From Aliarcobacter sp. (GTDB taxonomy: Bacteria; Campylobacterota; Campylobacteria; Campylobacterales; Arcobacteraceae): a stretch of DNA of 64,000 nt. A program made the position numbers and the translations under genes. The stretch is from contig JAQTXA010000001.1 of the NCBI GenBank assembly GCA_028689025.1, positions 124,001 through 188,000 on the forward strand, given 5' to 3'. The notes under the pieces were generated by a model, which was given only the letters and a program-made list of their open reading frames with translations, was not told the origin of the DNA and ran no database searches. This document shows positions 8,982 through 16,672 of this stretch, in pieces; positions within the stretch are counted from its first letter, which is position 1; each line of letters opens with the position of its first letter.

Positions 8982-10238
8982 CTAAACTCTAATCTCCCCG
9001 CTCATAAGTTTTGGTAATAGTGTATCTCTTTGTTGTTTTAGGGTTTGGTTTTGTTCTTTATTTAATTTTATTTGCTCAAAAATAGGCTCTACTGTTTTTT
9101 CAAACTTTTCCATGATAATACCATTATTAGGTAATGTCATTTTTACATTTGAAACAGAATCAAATGTAATTTGAGGGAATGTACCAGACCTACTTTCTGC
9201 AATTGTATTAAACAGTTCAATCGTTGAATCTAATGTTAAATAAATATATAGACAGTTATATCCTATTTTTTCATTTCTTTTTATAACCATAAATTTAGTT
9301 GAAACTACATAATCATCTACATCGATATCAACTCTTGCAAATCTTCTATTTTTAGGTCTAATCTCACTATATAAAATATCACCTTTCTTTATTGCTTTTT
9401 TTGCTTGCCCCGGTAGATTATCAGGATTTTTGTAATCTTTATGTAAAAATTCTCCATTTAAAACATCACCAGTATTTACAAAAACAACCTCTTTGTGTTC
9501 TTTTAATTTAAATCTTCGTGATATATTTTCAGAAATTTCAGAAATTTTCATTACTTCCCAATCAATAGGAATTTCACCTAATTCACTTGATTTCATTTCT
9601 CCATCATTATCTTTGTATGGTTTGTCTTGTTCATTTGGGAAATTGAAGTTTTCAAACCACTCTTTGAAAAGTGTTGTTGCCATATCTTCTAGGGTTTGGT
9701 TCATTTGATTGTTTAGTTCTATCTTATCATCAAAGGCAGATAAAATATCAGCTATTCTTTTTTGCTCGTTTATTGGAGCTAAAATTAATTTAACCTTTTC
9801 AAATTCACTTCTTTTGATACCTTGAACAGTTGTTCCTGTAGCCCTAGAAGTTAATTCATGCTGTCCAAATGAAGACTGTAAGTAATATAATAAATAACCA
9901 TTATCTAATTTATTAACTTTTCCTCTAACAGTAATTAATCTTTGAGCTAAACCAACTTTATCTCTATCTAATCTTGATATACATCCTAATGGTGCTTCGG
10001 TAGTAATTAAAACATCACCCTTTTTAGGAAAACCTCTTGTCATAAAGCTTTTATAAGTTTCCTCTGAAATATAGTATGCATTGTCATATTCGATAAATCC
10101 CATTCTTACAGATTTTGCTGATAATGTTACAATTCCTGACTCCGATTTTTTTGGTGTTTTACCTCTATAATCAATTATCGAATCAAGATAATCTTTTAAT
10201 AAAACTTCTTCCCACCCTTGAGGTAAAACATTACTCAC
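8982..10238 (-). CDS. hsdS: Type I restriction enzyme, S (specificity) subunit
   Basis: HsdS determines the bipartite recognition sequence of the type I enzyme. The 418-residue protein has two target-recognition domains (about residues 1-150 and 215-370), each followed by a helical spacer: PINEQKRIADILSAFDDKIE and a C-terminal QTLKQQRDTLLPKLMSGEIRV. ELGEIPIDWEV opens the second half. The start is GTG at 10238; the GTGA there overlaps the stop of a 23-codon ORF (10235-10306), so its translation is probably coupled. The recognition sequence cannot be predicted from this alone. Confidence 0.93.
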   Translation of the reverse strand: MSNVLPQGWEEVLLKDYLDSIIDYRGKTPKKSESGIVTLSAKSVRMGFIEYDNAYYISEETYKSFMTRGFPKKGDVLITTEAPLGCISRLDRDKVGLAQRLITVRGKVNKLDNGYLLYYLQSSFGQHELTSRATGTTVQGIKRSEFEKVKLILAPINEQKRIADILSAFDDKIELNNQMNQTLEDMATTLFKEWFENFNFPNEQDKPYKDNDGEMKSSELGEIPIDWEVMKISEISENISRRFKLKEHKEVVFVNTGDVLNGEFLHKDYKNPDNLPGQAKKAIKKGDILYSEIRPKNRRFARVDIDVDDYVVSTKFMVIKRNEKIGYNCLYIYLTLDSTIELFNTIAESRSGTFPQITFDSVSNVKMTLPNNGIIMEKFEKTVEPIFEQIKLNKEQNQTLKQQRDTLLPKLMSGEIRV

Positions 10239-10306
10239 TTTGCCACCTCATAGTATGTACTTCTTCCATTTCTTTTTCTTTTTAAAATCAAATCATTTAA
10301 GTTCAT
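10235..10306 (-). CDS. Small 23-codon ORF bridging hsdM and hsdS
   Basis: ATG at 10306 opens a short frame, MNLNDLILKRKRNGRSTYYE followed by VAK, that overlaps the last 14 bases of hsdM and ends in TGA overlapping the GTG start of hsdS. It is very basic. It may be a translational relay that keeps HsdS made in step with HsdM, or a remnant of a larger gene. No family is recognised. The double overlap makes chance less likely, but expression is unproven. Confidence 0.35.
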   Translation of the reverse strand: MNLNDLILKRKRNGRSTYYEVAK

Positions 10307-11807
10307 AACCTAAACCTTTTAAGTTTTCTTTGATTTGTTGCTCTAATATATTTGATTTTTCAAACTGCTCTTTTAACTGTTGTGATAGTGTTGTCATTTT
10401 TTCTTCAAATGAAACTCCATCATCTATTTCAGTTTCGATTCCCACATATCGACCAGGAGTTAATACAAAATCGTGTGATTTTATCTCTTGCAGGTTTGCT
10501 TTTTTACAAAAGCCTTTTATATCTTCATATTTTCCATCAATATTTCTATATGCGTGATATGTATCTGCTATACTTTTTATCTCATCAACGCTTAGTTCTC
10601 TGTGTTTTCTAGTTACCATAGTTCCAAGATTTCTGGCATCTATAAAAAGTGTTTCATTTTTTCTGTTTCTATATTTTTCGTGAGATTTATTTTGAGCTAA
10701 AATCCAAAGACAAACGGGAATACCAGTTGAGTAAAACAGCCTATCAGGAAGTGCCACGATTGCATCTATTTTGTCATCTTCAATCATGGCTTTTCTAATA
10801 TTTCCCTCATTTGAAGTGTTTGAGCTTAGACTTCCATTTGCTAAAACAACACCACCAAAACCTGCACGTGTACCTAAGTGAGTTAAGATATGAGATAACC
10901 AAGCGTAGTTTGCATTTCCAACTGGTGGAATTCCCCATTGCCATCTGCTATCTTCTTTTAGTCGTTCACCGCCCCAATCAGAGATATTAAAAGGTGGATT
11001 TGCCATAGCAAAATCTGCTTTTAGGTTTTTGTGTTGGTCTGAGTGAAAAGTATCTGCATGGTGAGAACCTAAGTTTCCATCAAGTCCACGAATAGCTAAG
11101 TTCATCTTACAAAGTCGCCAAGTTGTTGGATTGCTTTCTTGTCCATAAATAGAAATATCAAGTAAACTTTGAGCGTGTTCTTCTATAAATTTTCCAGATT
11201 GAATAAACATCCCACCACTTCCACAAGCTGGGTCATAAACTCTTCCACTGTATGGCTCTATCATTTCAACTATTGTTTTTACTACAGATGTTGGTGTATA
11301 AAATTCTCCACCTGTTATATCTGCAAATTCATTTAAAAAGTATTCATATACTCTTCCCATAAGGTCTTTTTCATGGTGGTATTTTGCTGATAAATCAGAT
11401 ATTAAATCTATTAGTTCACCAAGTTTTGTTTTATCTAAATCAGGTTTTGCGTATCTTTTATCAAGTACACCTTTTAGTGAATCATTCTCTTTTTCTATGT
11501 GAAGAAGTGCAGTATCTACTATTTTTCCAATTTCTGGATTTCTTGCATTGTCCCTTAGTATTTGCCATCTTGAATCTTTTGGAACCCAAAAGATATTTTG
11601 CATAGTGTATTCGTCTTTGTCTTCTTCAAAACCATCACCTTCTTTTAGAAGTTCTTCATATCGTGTGTTAAATTTATCTGAGATGTATTTTAGAAAAATA
11701 AGACCTAAAACAACATGTTTGTACTCTCCTGCATCCATATTGTTTCTTAGCTTATCAGCCATTTTAAAAAGTTCTTTTTCGAATCCTACGTTTGCAGTAG
11801 TTGTCAT
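10293..11807 (-). CDS. hsdM: Type I restriction enzyme, M (methyltransferase) subunit
   Basis: HsdM is the N6-adenine methyltransferase that pairs with HsdS and modifies host DNA. The 504-residue protein has the helical HsdM N-terminal domain (about residues 8-140), the SAM-binding motif DPACGSGGMF near 190-199 and the catalytic NPPF in ADFAMANPPFNISDWGG near 269. A coiled C-terminal tail (MTTLSQQLKEQFEKSNILEQ) ends the protein. It is the first gene of the hsdM-hsdS-hsdR operon, with a 71-bp A/T-rich upstream region after the nickel transporter. It is complete. Confidence 0.96.
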   Translation of the reverse strand: MTTTANVGFEKELFKMADKLRNNMDAGEYKHVVLGLIFLKYISDKFNTRYEELLKEGDGFEEDKDEYTMQNIFWVPKDSRWQILRDNARNPEIGKIVDTALLHIEKENDSLKGVLDKRYAKPDLDKTKLGELIDLISDLSAKYHHEKDLMGRVYEYFLNEFADITGGEFYTPTSVVKTIVEMIEPYSGRVYDPACGSGGMFIQSGKFIEEHAQSLLDISIYGQESNPTTWRLCKMNLAIRGLDGNLGSHHADTFHSDQHKNLKADFAMANPPFNISDWGGERLKEDSRWQWGIPPVGNANYAWLSHILTHLGTRAGFGGVVLANGSLSSNTSNEGNIRKAMIEDDKIDAIVALPDRLFYSTGIPVCLWILAQNKSHEKYRNRKNETLFIDARNLGTMVTRKHRELSVDEIKSIADTYHAYRNIDGKYEDIKGFCKKANLQEIKSHDFVLTPGRYVGIETEIDDGVSFEEKMTTLSQQLKEQFEKSNILEQQIKENLKGLGYELK

Positions 11808-11878
11808 AGAGTTGTATCCTAAAGTATATAAGTTATATTAAAATAATTATTTTATCTAAAAGATACTAGAATTTAGGC

Positions 11879-12520
11879 TTATCCTAATAAAAAGTTAGTC
11901 CCAACAGCAACAGAAATCACACCTGCAACTGTAAATACTTTTCTAATATTTTGTTTTGAAGTTAGTAAGTTTTTGTTAATGTATAAAATAAATGAACCAA
12001 AAGCCATAAAAATAATCATAACTCCCAAAGTAAAAGCTAAAACCATAGTAAAATCAACACTTGAACTCTCAACAAGTCCTAATGTAACTAACATTCCCCT
12101 AACTCCACCTATTCCCATAAGTGCTCCAATTGTAAAGGCTGAACTTATATCTTTTGTTGAGTGAGAGTGCTCTTTTCCAAAGTAAATATGAATATGCTCT
12201 TTTCCATGATGGATATGTTTTGTTAGATTTATTCTATTTGTAAAAACTAAAAAAAGTAGATATATTCCCATACCTAAAATAACAGAAGCTGAAATAACAT
12301 CGCCATAACCTAAAATTTCATCTGAAATATGATAAGTTTCTAATAACTTTGCAAATATAAAAAGTGAAATACCATGACCTATTGCAAACATACCAGTGAT
12401 AATTAATGTTTTTTTCTTATTTTTTCCAATTGAAAAATCTGCAATTGCTGTTAAATGGTCAGCTCCAAAAGCATGTAAAATTCCATACCAAAAAATTAGT
12501 AGTAAACCTATATTTTCCAT
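11879..12520 (-). CDS. Nickel/cobalt transporter-like membrane protein (NiCoT/NicO/HupE-like)
   Basis: The 213-residue integral membrane protein has about six hydrophobic segments. The first carries the metal-recognition motif H-A-F-G-A-D-H (residues 15-21), the H-x4-D-H signature of NiCoT/NicO permeases. A cytoplasmic-looking loop around residues 105-125 is His-rich (KHIHHGKEHIHIYFGKEHSH). I chose ATG at 12520 (MENIGLLLIFWYG) rather than the longer frame to 12583 because AAGGAATAAT lies just upstream and the motif-bearing helix then begins at the N-terminus. Its promoter shares two elements with the hypB and hyd promoters, so nickel supply for hydrogenase is the likely role. Import versus efflux cannot be read from the sequence. 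Confidence 0.82.
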   Translation of the reverse strand: MENIGLLLIFWYGILHAFGADHLTAIADFSIGKNKKKTLIITGMFAIGHGISLFIFAKLLETYHISDEILGYGDVISASVILGMGIYLLFLVFTNRINLTKHIHHGKEHIHIYFGKEHSHSTKDISSAFTIGALMGIGGVRGMLVTLGLVESSSVDFTMVLAFTLGVMIIFMAFGSFILYINKNLLTSKQNIRKVFTVAGVISVAVGTNFLLG

Positions 12521-12530
12521 ATTATTCCTT

Positions 12531-12546
12531 ATGAATAGTCGTTCAA
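12531..12546. promoter_or_regulatory. Putative TetR operator at the nickel-transporter promoter
   Basis: ATGAATAGTCGTTCAA, a TGAA-N6-TTCA inverted repeat, lies 11-26 bp upstream of the transporter ATG and 7 bp downstream of a good -10 (TATACT, minus strand 12559-12554). Its centre is 69.5 bp from the centre of the 19-bp element at 12599-12617, exactly as at hypB. Confidence 0.55.
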
Positions 12547-12598
12547 TTGTTGTAGTATATTTTGTAATATATAAACTTATCATAATTTTTCAAATCTC

Positions 12599-12617
12599 TT
12601 GGGTATTTTTAGAACAA
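12599..12617 (+). promoter_or_regulatory. 19-bp hydrogenase-promoter element, copy 2
   Basis: TTGGGTATTTTTAGAACAA matches copies 1 and 3 at 17 of 19 positions. The next bases (AAATTAT) are also shared with copy 3. It sits between the divergent nickel transporter (79-97 bp upstream of its ATG) and the zinc-ribbon protein (31-49 bp upstream of its ATG), so it could act on either gene. Confidence 0.65.
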
Positions 12618-12647
12618 AAATTATACAAATAATGTTAGAATAAAACT

Positions 12648-13280
12648 ATGATTTGTCAAAACTGCAACAATACTACTTTTTATACTTTAGCAAATGATTA
12701 CATAAAATGTAAAACTTGTGCAAAAAAGTACTCTTTAAAAAAACTTCAAAAAGATGATTTAATCATCATTAAATTTTGTGAAAATAAAAATGCCCTTGAA
12801 GTTTCAAAAGAATTGGAATTAAACTACAAAACTGTAAAAGAGAGATTTGATATATTTAGAAGAAAAATTGCTTTATATTTGGAAAATGAATACAACAACT
12901 CAATCAAAGATTACAATGAATATGAAGAGTTTTATTATATAAAAGAGCGAGAAAAAAAGAAAAAGAAAAAATCTCTAAGTGAAGCTATAAATATTATGGG
13001 CTTTTATTCAAACGAAAAAGTATATACTTTGCTAATGCCAAAAATTGGAAAACGAGCCTTTGATATTGAAGATGGTTTTATTCAATATTTAAACTGGAAT
13101 AAAATTCACTCTTTAAATTCTCACAAAACAAAACTAAATGAGTTTTGGAAGTTTTTAGAAGATAATCTCAAAAAATATAAAGGTTTTGAAGAAAATAATT
13201 TTTTCTACTATTTGAAAGAGTCTGAGTTTAGATTTAATTACTCACAAAATGAGCAGATAGAGATTTTAAGAAATCTTTGA
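12648..13280 (+). CDS. Zinc-ribbon/helix-turn-helix protein, transposase- or regulator-like
   Basis: The 210-residue protein has an N-terminal zinc ribbon (C3, C6, C21, C24) followed by a helix-turn-helix around residues 38-75 (KNALEVSKELELNYKTVKER). Residues 95-110 are a very basic, lysine-rich stretch. This resembles the DNA-binding front end of IS1595/InsA-type transposases or recruited regulators; no DDE catalytic domain is evident in the rest. It is divergent from the nickel transporter, and the 19-bp element lies 31-49 bp upstream of its ATG. No strong ribosome-binding site is seen. It could be a regulator of the hydrogenase genes, but that is speculation. Confidence 0.6.
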   Translation: MICQNCNNTTFYTLANDYIKCKTCAKKYSLKKLQKDDLIIIKFCENKNALEVSKELELNYKTVKERFDIFRRKIALYLENEYNNSIKDYNEYEEFYYIKEREKKKKKKSLSEAINIMGFYSNEKVYTLLMPKIGKRAFDIEDGFIQYLNWNKIHSLNSHKTKLNEFWKFLEDNLKKYKGFEENNFFYYLKESEFRFNYSQNEQIEILRNL

Positions 13281-13331
13281 ATTAAACTTCCATTTTAATT
13301 TATTTTAAATAAGCTTAACTACAATACCCAA

Positions 13332-14498
13332 ATGAATAATATATCAAAACTTACAATTTTTACCCTACTTTTATTAGCAATGACAACAAGTATGTCAAAT
13401 GTTGCGATTGTTACTATGTTGCCTCACTTAAAAGATTATTTTAAAGATGTAAATAATATTGAATTTTACTCAAGATTGATGTTAACACTTCCCTCTTTGG
13501 TTATTGCACTTCTTGCGCCAATTTTGGGACATTTTATTTTTAGATTTGGAAAGAAAAAATCAGTATTAATAGCACTGTTTTTCTTTTCATTATTTGGTAG
13601 TGCTGGCTTGTATCTTGATAGTATTGAAAGTTTACTAATCTCTAGGGCATTTTTTGGTATTTGTGTTGCAACACTAATGATTGTTTCTACTTCACTTGTA
13701 GGAGATTATTTCAAAGAAGAAGATAGACACAAATTCATGGGTTATCAAAGTGCTTTTATGGGTGTTGGTGGTGTGTTTTTTGTGATGGGTGGAGGTTTAC
13801 TATCTGATATTAGTTGGAGATTTCCTTTTGCTATTTATCTAATAGGTTTGATTTTACTTCCAATGGTATTTTTAAATCTCAAAGAAGTAAAAATAGAAAA
13901 AGATACAAAAGAAGTGCTTGGACATATTAGCTCAAATATTTTATTTGTCTATTTCCTTGCTTTTTTGTTTATGTTAATATTTTTTATTTTACCAACACAA
14001 ATTCCTTTTTTAATAATTGAAAAATTTAAAGCAAGTGGTTCATTAACAGGAACTATAATCGCAACTGCATTTTTTTGTAATGCCTTAGGAGCTATCACTT
14101 TTTCAAAATTAAAAACAAAATTCAATTTTCCAACCATATATCTAATTGGTATATTTTTAATGGCTATAGGTTTTTCTTTAGTTGGTTTAGTAACAAATGT
14201 TCACTATTTTTTCATTACAAGTCCAATCTTAGGATTTGCAGGTGGAATCATGATGACAAATGTTACAGCTTGGATGTTAAGTAAAACAAACCATGAAAAA
14301 AGAGTAAAAAGCTCAGGATATTTTACTTCTGCCATATTTCTTGGACAATTCTTATCACCAGTAGTATTTCATCCAATTATTAATGAAATGAGTGATATTC
14401 AAAATTTCTTTTTATTAATTGGTTCTTCTTTATTTGTGATTATATTTATTTTTGTTCTAATAAAAGTATTCATAAAATCTAATAATATTTCTTCTTAA
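13332..14498 (+). CDS. Major facilitator superfamily transporter (drug-efflux DHA1-like)
   Basis: The 388-residue integral membrane protein has about 12 hydrophobic segments. The first-half signature is present: a loop GHFIFRFGKKKSVL after the second helix (motif A-like), R-A-x-F-G-I-C in helix 4, and a motif-C-like glycine-rich stretch GVGGVFFVMGGGLLSD around residues 138-153 typical of proton-antiport exporters. The substrate is unknown. It stands alone: 51 bp after the zinc-ribbon gene, with its own A/T-rich leader, and 154 bp before the chemoreceptor gene. Confidence 0.88.
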   Translation: MNNISKLTIFTLLLLAMTTSMSNVAIVTMLPHLKDYFKDVNNIEFYSRLMLTLPSLVIALLAPILGHFIFRFGKKKSVLIALFFFSLFGSAGLYLDSIESLLISRAFFGICVATLMIVSTSLVGDYFKEEDRHKFMGYQSAFMGVGGVFFVMGGGLLSDISWRFPFAIYLIGLILLPMVFLNLKEVKIEKDTKEVLGHISSNILFVYFLAFLFMLIFFILPTQIPFLIIEKFKASGSLTGTIIATAFFCNALGAITFSKLKTKFNFPTIYLIGIFLMAIGFSLVGLVTNVHYFFITSPILGFAGGIMMTNVTAWMLSKTNHEKRVKSSGYFTSAIFLGQFLSPVVFHPIINEMSDIQNFFLLIGSSLFVIIFIFVLIKVFIKSNNISS

Positions 14499-14652
14499 TA
14501 TTTTAATTATTTCTTATATTTATTTTATAAATTTTCCTAATAAGTGCGTTTATTCCATATTAATTTTATCGGGTATAAAATTATTTAATTTAAGGTAAAG
14601 TTTTGTTTACTCTTTGTAAGATTCAGTATCATTTCTTAAAAAAGGATTAAAT

Positions 14653-16620
14653 TTGCTAAAAAACATCTCTACTCGCAAGAAGCTTATGCTTTTACCTTTG
14701 GCTTTCATATTCATCGTAATATGTTCTGCATTGATATTTAGTTATTTTGATGGTATAACTAAAAAACATACAAATTCAGCTACTCAAACTGATTTATTTA
14801 TACAACAGGTTCTAAAAGGACGAATTTCTGTTTATCAGTTCTTAAGAACTCCAGATGAAACAAAAGCTCAAAAAGTTAGAGATGATTTTTCTAATTTAAC
14901 TAATTCTGTTTCAGATTTACAAAGTAAATTATCTTCAAAAGAGAATATTGATTTATGTAGTGAAATTATAAAACATTCAAAAGAGTATGTAAAAAGTTTT
15001 GATAACTTTTCACAAAAAAGAATAAATGATTATAAAAATGGCATAGAAAAAGAGACTCCTGAAATATTAACCATTATAAAAGAGATGGTAAATATTGGAC
15101 TAGATTTAGAAAAAGAATTAAGTCATATAAACAATAATGCTACTGAAATGAAAAATGATGCAATTACAACAATGAATGGTGTTTTAATTGCCATATCAAT
15201 AATTGCAATACTGTTTTTTGTTGCTTTTTCACTTCTTTTATCATCTCAATTAATAACTTCAATTAATAACTTCCAAAATGGATTATTAAGTTTCTTTGGA
15301 TATATAAACAAAGAAACTACAACAGTTGAAATGTTAGATGATAGAAATCATGATGAATTTGGAACTATGGCTCATGTTGTAAATGAAAATATCTCAAAAA
15401 CAAAAAATGCTATTGATTCAGATAATAAATTCCTTGAAGAGATAAATCAAATTGTTTTAACAATTAAAGAAGGATTTTTAAGTAAAAGACTTGATAATCA
15501 AACACAAACTGAAAGTTTAGAGAGTTTAAGACATCATATTAATGATATGTTATTAAGTCTTCAATTAAGAGTTTGTACAAATATCAATGACATTAGTCTT
15601 GCTCTTGAAAAATATGCAAATCTTGATTTTACACATAGAATAAAAGGGTGCAATAGTGGAGTAACTGTTGGTTTAAATAATCTTGCAGATATTATAAATG
15701 ATATGCTAGTAGAAAATAAATCAAACGGATTAACATTAGGGGAAAGTAGTCATATACTTCTAAAAAATGTTGATACTTTAAATAGAAATTCTAATGAAGC
15801 AGCAGCAGCTTTAGAAGAAACAGCAGCAGCTGTGGAAGAGATTTCAAGTAATATCTCAAATAACACAAATAACATCGTTAAAATGTCTCAATTAGCTTCA
15901 AGTGTAACTGATTCAGCTTCAAAAGGTGAGAGTTTAGCAAATCAAACAACTGAAGCTATGAATGAAATAGATAGAGAAGTAAATGCAATTAATGAAGCTA
16001 TTTCTGTGATTGACCAAATTGCTTTCCAAACAAATATTCTTTCTTTAAATGCGGCTGTTGAAGCAGCGACTGCTGGAGAAGCTGGAAAAGGATTTGCTGT
16101 AGTTGCAGCAGAAGTTAGAAACCTTGCATCTCGTTCAGCAGAAGCAGCAAAAGAGATTAAAGTTTTAGTTGAAACTGCTACAAGAAAAGCTGACCAAGGT
16201 AAAAAAATATCAGAAGATATGATTAGTGGTTACAAAATGCTAAATGAAAATATCTCACAAACAATTGAACTTATAAGAAGTATTGAGGGTTCAAGTAAAG
16301 AGCAATTAGCAGGAATTGAACAAATTAATGATGCAATTAGCGCCCTTGACCAACAAACGCAACAAAATGCAATAATCGCTTCACAAACTTACGAAGTAGC
16401 TGTTCAAACAGATACTATTGCTAAATTGGTTGTTTCAAATGCTAATGCAAAAGAGTTTATAGGAAAAAATGAAGTAACAGCAAAAGTTTTAGAGAATAAA
16501 TCAACTCCACAACAAACTGCAAGTAAACCTCAAACTAAACAAACAATTTCAAATACAAAAAGTGAAACAAAAGTAGTTTCATCAAATAATAAAGATGACG
16601 ATGAATGGACAAGTTTTTAA
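14653..16620 (+). CDS. Methyl-accepting chemotaxis protein
   Basis: The 655-residue transmembrane chemoreceptor has TM1 at about residues 11-33, a periplasmic helical sensor domain to about 175, TM2 at about 176-200 and a long HAMP-like/helical region. The MA signalling domain spans about 370-600, and its conserved hairpin is visible as [20 protein letters not shown] and [20 protein letters not shown]. The start is TTG at 14653, supported by AAAGGAT seven bases upstream. The C-terminus is a flexible Ser/Thr/Lys/Gln-rich tail ending in DEWTSF, which fits the x-aromatic-x-x-aromatic pentapeptide pattern used to tether CheR/CheB. The ligand is unknown. Confidence 0.95.
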   Translation: MLKNISTRKKLMLLPLAFIFIVICSALIFSYFDGITKKHTNSATQTDLFIQQVLKGRISVYQFLRTPDETKAQKVRDDFSNLTNSVSDLQSKLSSKENIDLCSEIIKHSKEYVKSFDNFSQKRINDYKNGIEKETPEILTIIKEMVNIGLDLEKELSHINNNATEMKNDAITTMNGVLIAISIIAILFFVAFSLLLSSQLITSINNFQNGLLSFFGYINKETTTVEMLDDRNHDEFGTMAHVVNENISKTKNAIDSDNKFLEEINQIVLTIKEGFLSKRLDNQTQTESLESLRHHINDMLLSLQLRVCTNINDISLALEKYANLDFTHRIKGCNSGVTVGLNNLADIINDMLVENKSNGLTLGESSHILLKNVDTLNRNSNEAAAALEETAAAVEEISSNISNNTNNIVKMSQLASSVTDSASKGESLANQTTEAMNEIDREVNAINEAISVIDQIAFQTNILSLNAAVEAATAGEAGKGFAVVAAEVRNLASRSAEAAKEIKVLVETATRKADQGKKISEDMISGYKMLNENISQTIELIRSIEGSSKEQLAGIEQINDAISALDQQTQQNAIIASQTYEVAVQTDTIAKLVVSNANAKEFIGKNEVTAKVLENKSTPQQTASKPQTKQTISNTKSETKVVSSNNKDDDEWTSF

Positions 16621-16628
16621 ACTTGTCC
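16607..16628 (+). terminator. Hairpin overlapping the chemoreceptor stop codon
   Basis: GGACAAGTTT, a TT loop and AAACTTGTCC form a perfect 10-bp inverted repeat that contains the TAA stop (16618-16620) and is followed by TTTC. It is a likely terminator for the chemoreceptor gene, although the U-tract is short. Confidence 0.55.
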
Positions 16629-16672
16629 TTTCACAACTTTTATTTATTTTACACTTCTTAAATTATTTTCAA

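Noticed and set aside
12521..12583. Longer N-terminus of the nickel transporter starting at 12583
   Set aside because: The extra 21 residues are polar and precede the typical start; AAGGAATAAT directly precedes the ATG at 12520, and the operator lies inside the extension.
12648..13280. Insertion sequence around the zinc-ribbon/HTH gene
   Set aside because: No DDE catalytic residues, terminal inverted repeats or target duplication were visible; treated as a stand-alone gene.
16607..16628. GGACA...TGTCC repeat resembling the GACA elements at 28.8-30.3 kb
   Set aside because: It is a perfect 10-bp hairpin at the chemoreceptor stop codon with a 2-base loop; the spacing and position differ from the operator-like sites, so it is a terminator.
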